This document shows positions 59,629 through 64,000 of a stretch of DNA of 64,000 nucleotides, one piece after another. The position numbers and the translations under genes were made by a program. This DNA is from Clostridiales bacterium VE202-21. GTDB lineage: Bacteria; Bacillota; Clostridia; Lachnospirales; Lachnospiraceae. Location of the stretch: assembly GCA_000509105.1 (NCBI GenBank), contig BAIF02000060.1:59920-123919 (forward strand), given 5' to 3'. The notes below the pieces were generated by a model that saw only the letters and a program-made list of their open reading frames with translations, was not told the origin of the DNA and did not search any database. Positions within the stretch are counted from its first letter, which is position 1. Each line of letters starts with the position of its first letter.

Positions 59629-60027
59629 ATGGAAAAAAAGGAATTAAATCAAAAGATACTGAAGTTTATAAGTGAGGCAGGTTTCTTCTTCTTTGCTACA
59701 ACGGAAGATGGAATGCCAAGGGTTCGGCCTCTTGCATACATTGAGGAGATAAAAGATGAGCTGATTATTGCGATCAGTACAACAAAGGCCATGGCGAAGC
59801 AGATAGATGCCAAACCTGATTTTGAGATTTGCGCCAGCACACCGGAGACATGGCTGCGTATTAAGGGGACAGCACAGTCGGTGACTGACAAAGACGTCAT
59901 TGCGAAGGCTATGGAATGCCCAGTTGTAAAAGCAACTTATACGGAAGAGACTGTTGGGGCACGTTACCTGGTTCTTGACAGTGTGGAATATTTTTCTCTG
60001 ACGGGTGAATACAGCCGCTGGAAATGA
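59629..60027 (+). CDS. Pyridoxamine 5'-phosphate oxidase-like FMN split-barrel protein
   Basis: The 132-residue protein has the split-barrel pattern FFFATTEDGMPRVRPLAYIEE, AISTTKAMAKQI and WLRIKGTAQSV, as in small FMN- or F420-binding proteins. ATG 59629 is chosen because GGAGG lies 9 nt upstream; the in-frame ATG at 59587 is inside the preceding gene. The real reaction is unknown in most members; a flavin reductase or redox sensor is likely. It follows the HesB-like gene by 16 nt. Confidence 0.87.
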   Translation: MEKKELNQKILKFISEAGFFFFATTEDGMPRVRPLAYIEEIKDELIIAISTTKAMAKQIDAKPDFEICASTPETWLRIKGTAQSVTDKDVIAKAMECPVVKATYTEETVGARYLVLDSVEYFSLTGEYSRWK

Positions 60028-60049
60028 TTTCGGAAAGGAAGTCTTCTAA

Positions 60050-61423
60050 ATGGCAAAAGAAGTGAACAAGGAAGTATTTGAGGTACTTCCTGTACCGCAG
60101 GCAGTGGCTAAATTTGTTCTTCCTTCGCTTGCCAGTACACTCATTACAATTATCTACAGCCTGGCGGACACACTTTTTGTCGGTATGTTAAATAATCCTT
60201 CGCAGCTCGCAGGACTTACAGTGGCATTTCCGTACTATCAGTTCCTGAATGCGTTCTCAAGCCTTTGGGGAGTTGGTACGAACAGCGTCATGTCACGTGC
60301 GCTTGGAGAAAAGGACTATGACCGGGTATCAAAAGCCTCTTCTCATGGGTTCTGGGGCAGCCTTGTATTTATGGCTGTGATATGCGTCATATTCCAAATA
60401 CTGGAGAAACCGCTTCTTTACGTGGCAGGAGCCAGCGCACAGTCTTATGATTCGGCATCTGTATACATGCTGATCGTGTTTGTTATAGGCGGCATTCCTA
60501 CTGTACTTTCTATCGTTATGAGCAATCTTCTGCGTGCAGAAGGACATGCAAAGTCAGCAAGCAGCGGGCTTATGCTGGGAGGCCTGTTAAACTGTATCCT
60601 TGATCCGATCTTTATCTTCGGAGCAGATATGGGAGTTGCAGGTGCGGCTGTGGCCACACTGATTTCTAACTGTGTATCGCTGATTTTCCTGATCATTGTT
60701 TATATCCGGATACGTGAGACTTCTTATATAACATTGAAACCATTCCCGGGTGGTGTGTCCTGGAAGCTGATAAAAGATGTGATACTGGTTGGGCTGCCGT
60801 CAGGCTGTTTGACCGTACTCGGTGCTACAGGATGTATCATACAGACCTCACTTTATTCTTTGTATGGCGATGCAGCAGTAGCAGGCTGGGGCGTTGTTAA
60901 TCGTATCAGTTTTATTTCCATTTATACAGTTCATGGCGTAGCACAGGGAGTACTGCCTCTGATCGGTTACAATTACGGAGCCAAGAACTTTAAGCGTGTA
61001 CGGAGTGTTAACAAATGTGCGTTCCTTATCACGGAAGTACTTGCTTGGGCAATTATGATACTTTCTCTGATATTCAGCGCAGGTATCATTAAGATATTCA
61101 TCAATGATGTAGCAACAATAGAGGCTGGTGTCCAGATTATGCGTAAATATATGCTCTGTACACCGTTTATGGCAATTGTACTGCTGGTAAGTACACTCTG
61201 CCAGGCCGTGGGGAAATGGCAATATTCACTGATTATGCTCGCGATTCGGCAGCTTGTATTCAATATTCCGATCACATTCCTTTTAAATTCTCTTTTTGCT
61301 ATGAAGGGTGTGGCAAGCGGCCAGCCAACTACAGAGTTAATTTGTTTTATCGGAGCATTGTTCGTATATCATAGATGTTTCTATCGAGCTATGAACAGAG
61401 AGGAATTGCTAAGTAAAAAGTAA
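60050..61423 (+). CDS. MATE family exporter, second copy in the window
   Basis: A 457-residue protein with 12 expected helices and the two-fold MATE pattern (LPSLASTLITIIYSLADTLFVGML in the first half, GLPSGCLTVLGATGCIIQTSLYSLYG in the second). It exports cationic drugs or metabolites with Na+ or H+. AAAGGAAG precedes the ATG. Its place 22 nt after the flavin protein puts it in the same transcript, so it may export a product of the neighbouring pathway. Confidence 0.92.
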   Translation: MAKEVNKEVFEVLPVPQAVAKFVLPSLASTLITIIYSLADTLFVGMLNNPSQLAGLTVAFPYYQFLNAFSSLWGVGTNSVMSRALGEKDYDRVSKASSHGFWGSLVFMAVICVIFQILEKPLLYVAGASAQSYDSASVYMLIVFVIGGIPTVLSIVMSNLLRAEGHAKSASSGLMLGGLLNCILDPIFIFGADMGVAGAAVATLISNCVSLIFLIIVYIRIRETSYITLKPFPGGVSWKLIKDVILVGLPSGCLTVLGATGCIIQTSLYSLYGDAAVAGWGVVNRISFISIYTVHGVAQGVLPLIGYNYGAKNFKRVRSVNKCAFLITEVLAWAIMILSLIFSAGIIKIFINDVATIEAGVQIMRKYMLCTPFMAIVLLVSTLCQAVGKWQYSLIMLAIRQLVFNIPITFLLNSLFAMKGVASGQPTTELICFIGALFVYHRCFYRAMNREELLSKK

Positions 61424-61462
61424 GCTGAATATATAGCTTATGATATAAAGGGAGGAAGAAGG

Positions 61463-62272
61463 ATGGTAATTAAAGAGATACTTGAAAAATCTGATGCATT
61501 ATTTGCCGAAGGAAAACACCAGGAGGCGGCAGCATTTCTTGAAGGAAAGGCTGTTCTGGCACAGAATCAGGATGAATGGAAGGTGGAGCTTTCCATCATC
61601 AATGAATTGATGGGGTATTACCGCGGCATAAGCCAGCTCAGTAAAGCATGGGACTACGCATTCAGGGCAATACAGATTACCGAAGAGAATGCGGTAGGAG
61701 ACAGTGCAGAAGGAATTACTACTTATCTGAATGTAGCGAATGTCTATCGGGCTGCCGGCAAGCCAAAGGAAGCATTATCACTTTATCAGCAGGTGGAAGA
61801 GACTTACAGCAAACAGGGAGTGGAAAAAGAGTACCGTGGAGGCGCCTTATATAATAATATGTCAGTGGCATATTTGGAGCTCGGAAAAAGTGAAGATGCC
61901 GTGCGGTATTGTGAAAAAGCGATCGACGTGCTGAAGACGATTCCGGAAGTTTGGGATGAGTGTGCAGCTGCTTACAGCAATCTGGCCGGTGTGTTATTAA
62001 GAAGTGAAGTGCCTGATGTTGCAAAGGCGGATGCATGTGTAGACGAAGCATTGAAGCTTTTTGAGGGAAAGGGAGATAGTGCTCATTATTGCAGTGTATT
62101 GGCCATGAAGGCGTATATTGCTTATCTGAAGAAGGATCTGCAGGAATCGCTGGACATGTACGAGAAGGCAATGAATGAGACAATGAAGTATTATGGTAAA
62201 AATGCAGACTATGAGCGTCTGGAGCGGAATTATAAGGGCGTTCAGGCTTTGCTGAACGGAGAAAAAAAATGA
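61463..62272 (+). CDS. Tetratricopeptide-repeat protein
   Basis: The 269-residue protein is built of helical pairs with TPR spacing, for example YLNVANVYRAAGKPKEALSL, YNNMSVAYLELGKSEDAVRY and YSNLAGVLLRSE. TPRs serve as protein-binding scaffolds. No signal peptide or catalytic domain. AGGGAGGAAGAAGG precedes the ATG. The stop overlaps the next start as ATGA, so it is translated with the DUF4037 protein and probably binds it. Confidence 0.85.
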   Translation: MVIKEILEKSDALFAEGKHQEAAAFLEGKAVLAQNQDEWKVELSIINELMGYYRGISQLSKAWDYAFRAIQITEENAVGDSAEGITTYLNVANVYRAAGKPKEALSLYQQVEETYSKQGVEKEYRGGALYNNMSVAYLELGKSEDAVRYCEKAIDVLKTIPEVWDECAAAYSNLAGVLLRSEVPDVAKADACVDEALKLFEGKGDSAHYCSVLAMKAYIAYLKKDLQESLDMYEKAMNETMKYYGKNADYERLERNYKGVQALLNGEKK

Positions 62273-63282
62273 TGAGCCAGTTGAGCGGATTAGAAGGTGA
62301 GATGAAAGGCCTGGATTTGTCACGGGAATATTATGAAAATGTCGGCAAACCCATTTTGATGGAATTATTTCCCGAGTATATGGAAAAAGCGGCGGTCGGT
62401 CTAGTTGGAGAAGGGTCAGAGTGCTTTGGTTTTGACGATCAGATTTCCATGGACCATGATTATGGACCGTCTTTTTGTGTATGGTTTCCAAGAAATATAT
62501 ATACCGAGGTCAGGGAGAGCATGTCCGAGATCTATGATGCACTTCCGAAAGAATACAAAGGTGTCAGCGCAAACTTGATTAGAGAGCAGTCTGCAGGGCG
62601 CCGGGGAATTCTGGAGATTGAGGGCTTTTATCAAAAATTTCTCACCCGGGATATAGTCCCGGAAAACTTGACAGACTGGCTCAGGATTCCAGAGCATTAT
62701 TTTGCTGTAGCGACAAACGGAGAGGTGTTCGAGGATAATCTGGGCATGTTTAGTGAAATACGTGAGAAGCTTCTCAATTATTATCCTGAAGACATCAGGC
62801 TGAAAAAGATTGCAGCCTGTGCAGTCAAGATGGCGCATTCCGGACAGTGCAATTATGCACGTATGATGTGGAGGCACGATGTTGTGGCAGCAAAATTTGC
62901 TCTGGACGAATTCATGAGAAATGCCATATCTCTGGTGTTTCTTCTGAATCGTGTTTATTGTCCATATTATAAATGGATGTGGAGAGGCATGGAACAACTG
63001 CCAAAGCTTGGCAAGGTCAAAGATCTTTTGAAGAATATGGCGGCTGGGGCTTTGGACGTTAGTCACTGGGATTCGGGTAAATGGAAAGAGTGCCGGTATA
63101 AACTGAACAGGGAAGATCCGATGGTTGATATGGTGGAGCAGATAGCGGATTTGGTAAGAGAAGAACTGTGGAGCCAGGGGATAAGCAGCAGTACATCGGA
63201 CTATCTCGAGGAACATGCCTATGCAGTGATGACCCGTATCCAGGATAAGCGGATTCGGTCATTACCGGTACTTATGGGGTAA
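62269..63282 (+). CDS. DUF4037 protein with a nucleotidyltransferase-like motif
   Basis: A 337-residue protein of the DUF4037 family. Near the N-terminus G49-S50, then 11 residues, then D62-H-D64 fits the nucleotidyltransferase-fold pattern GS-x(9-13)-DxD that coordinates metal and NTP. The rest is helical (for example CAVKMAHSGQCNYARMM), as in kanamycin-type nucleotidyltransferases. It might transfer a nucleotide to a small molecule or protein, but no activity is known to me. It overlaps the TPR gene by 4 nt and is followed after 5 nt by DUF4125. Confidence 0.8.
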   Translation: MMSQLSGLEGEMKGLDLSREYYENVGKPILMELFPEYMEKAAVGLVGEGSECFGFDDQISMDHDYGPSFCVWFPRNIYTEVRESMSEIYDALPKEYKGVSANLIREQSAGRRGILEIEGFYQKFLTRDIVPENLTDWLRIPEHYFAVATNGEVFEDNLGMFSEIREKLLNYYPEDIRLKKIAACAVKMAHSGQCNYARMMWRHDVVAAKFALDEFMRNAISLVFLLNRVYCPYYKWMWRGMEQLPKLGKVKDLLKNMAAGALDVSHWDSGKWKECRYKLNREDPMVDMVEQIADLVREELWSQGISSSTSDYLEEHAYAVMTRIQDKRIRSLPVLMG

Positions 63283-63287
63283 AAATT

Positions 63288-63890
63288 ATGAGTAATATAA
63301 GAGAAATAGTCGAAGAGGAATGGAGACAGTTTCAAAAGGTAAACAATCAGGGCGGAAGGGCATCCTGCCAGGATGACTGGAAAACCTTCTATATCATGAG
63401 AAAAAGTCAGTTCCTTGTTTGGCCGCAGGAGATATTGGACAGTTATTACGATGATTTGTGCAAAGCCCGTGAAGAGGGCAGGAATCTGTTGTTTGCAAAG
63501 TATGCGTATATGATGGAAAGTACGGCGCCTGAAGAGTTTGAAAAATTAAAAAAAGTTCTCCCCGTAATTTCTGATGAGCGGAAAATGCGCGTGGATGAAA
63601 CGGTTGCTGCACATGTAAAATGGGCGGAAGAATTTGAGCAGGAACATCCTGAATACGCACGGCGGGGACGTCCTATCCGTGCATGTCAGGAGGCGCCGGG
63701 CCAAACCTCTATAGAGACGTATCAAAGAGGGGAATTGTATTCCTACGGTGAAAACACGGAAAAGCTGTATTCTCAATATGTTCAGGAGTGCGTTGCTCAG
63801 AATAGAAACCTGGCGTCTCTTATTCGAGAGAACACAACACGGATGTACGGGTATGAGTCAATTTCTGATATAGAAAAGAGAATGGAATAG
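63288..63890 (+). CDS. DUF4125 family protein
   Basis: A 200-residue protein, helical and charged, with the pattern EEWRQFQKVNNQGGRASCQDDW and FYIMRKSQF at the start, seen in DUF4125 proteins. No catalytic motif is obvious. No strong ribosome site (TATGGGG only). It follows the DUF4037 gene closely, which suggests they work together. Function unknown. Confidence 0.78.
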   Translation: MSNIREIVEEEWRQFQKVNNQGGRASCQDDWKTFYIMRKSQFLVWPQEILDSYYDDLCKAREEGRNLLFAKYAYMMESTAPEEFEKLKKVLPVISDERKMRVDETVAAHVKWAEEFEQEHPEYARRGRPIRACQEAPGQTSIETYQRGELYSYGENTEKLYSQYVQECVAQNRNLASLIRENTTRMYGYESISDIEKRME

Positions 63891-63907
63891 CTGTCAGCTA
63901 AAGGACG

Positions 63908-64000
63908 ATGGGAATGAGGGACAATAGGAGCGGGAAGTTAGCAGCTATCTATATTCTTTATATTATAGTGTCCGGGATAACCGGTATCTTATGTAGGACA
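63908..64000 (+). CDS. Start of a further gene, cut by the window end
   Basis: An open frame begins at ATG 63908 (or 63914) with MGMRDNRSGKLAAIYILYII and runs off the end. The basic start followed by a hydrophobic stretch suggests a membrane protein or signal peptide. AAAGGACG before it is a weak ribosome site. It lies 17 nt after the DUF4125 stop and is probably in the same operon. Confidence 0.45.
   Translation, partial: MGMRDNRSGKLAAIYILYIIVSGITGILCRT

Overview
The window looks like chromosome of an anaerobic, spore-forming Lachnospiraceae-type Clostridium (Firmicutes; species not resolved). Support comes from the spore genes (cotJA-cotJB-cotJC, spoIIGA-sigE), the dcw cell-division cluster, strong AGGAGG ribosome sites, TTG/GTG starts, two MATE exporters and an oxygen-sensitive glycyl radical enzyme. 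There is no prophage, IS transposase, CRISPR array or rRNA; one tRNA (Pro, GGG) is present.

Layout. 1-7.6 kb: end of a hybrid histidine kinase (frameshifted), a MATE exporter on the minus strand with a possible leader-peptide attenuator, mreB, recD2 and comFC. 7.6-12.9 kb: a highly structured leader, two small membrane genes (one frameshifted), the c-di-AMP pair cdaA-cdaR, an HPr and a sugar nucleotidyltransferase. 13-28.7 kb: a cell-surface polysaccharide locus holding a GH25-SLH lysozyme, several glycosyltransferases, a GtrII-like membrane protein, a priming glycosylphosphotransferase, two LCP ligases, a cohesin-domain membrane protein and an ABC exporter. 28.7-38.6 kb: glmS, an HtrA protease, the cotJ spore-coat operon, tRNA-Pro, asnB, an FtsW paralogue, a DegV protein and a small membrane protein. 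38.6-53.6 kb: dcw and spoIIG genes in the order mraZ, rsmH, ftsL-like, two class B PBPs, mraY, murD, ftsW, divIB, ftsZ (frameshifted), spoIIGA, sigE; murG, ftsA and sigG are absent from their usual places. 54-64 kb: a glycyl radical enzyme with its activase, a YczE-like membrane protein, a LuxR-type regulator, a possible HesB-like protein, a flavin split-barrel protein, a second MATE exporter and a TPR-DUF4037-DUF4125 operon.

The two most interesting signals are these. (1) Three long inverted-repeat elements (38605-38858, 39248-39489, 53650-53975) have roughly 80-90 nt arms and inner hairpins in a three-way-junction layout. The stem sequences differ between copies but pairing is kept, and two copies share the same loop. 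They look like an undescribed family of structured intergenic elements. (2) The glycyl radical enzyme has C-V-Q where known lyases, dehydratases and decarboxylases of the superfamily carry C-x-E, so its reaction is uncertain. A third signal is a short structured repeat present twice (17.27 and 49.25 kb) with a compensatory stem change.

Three genes each carry an apparent one-base deletion in a GG or CC pair. Because one is ftsZ, sequencing error is the likeliest cause.
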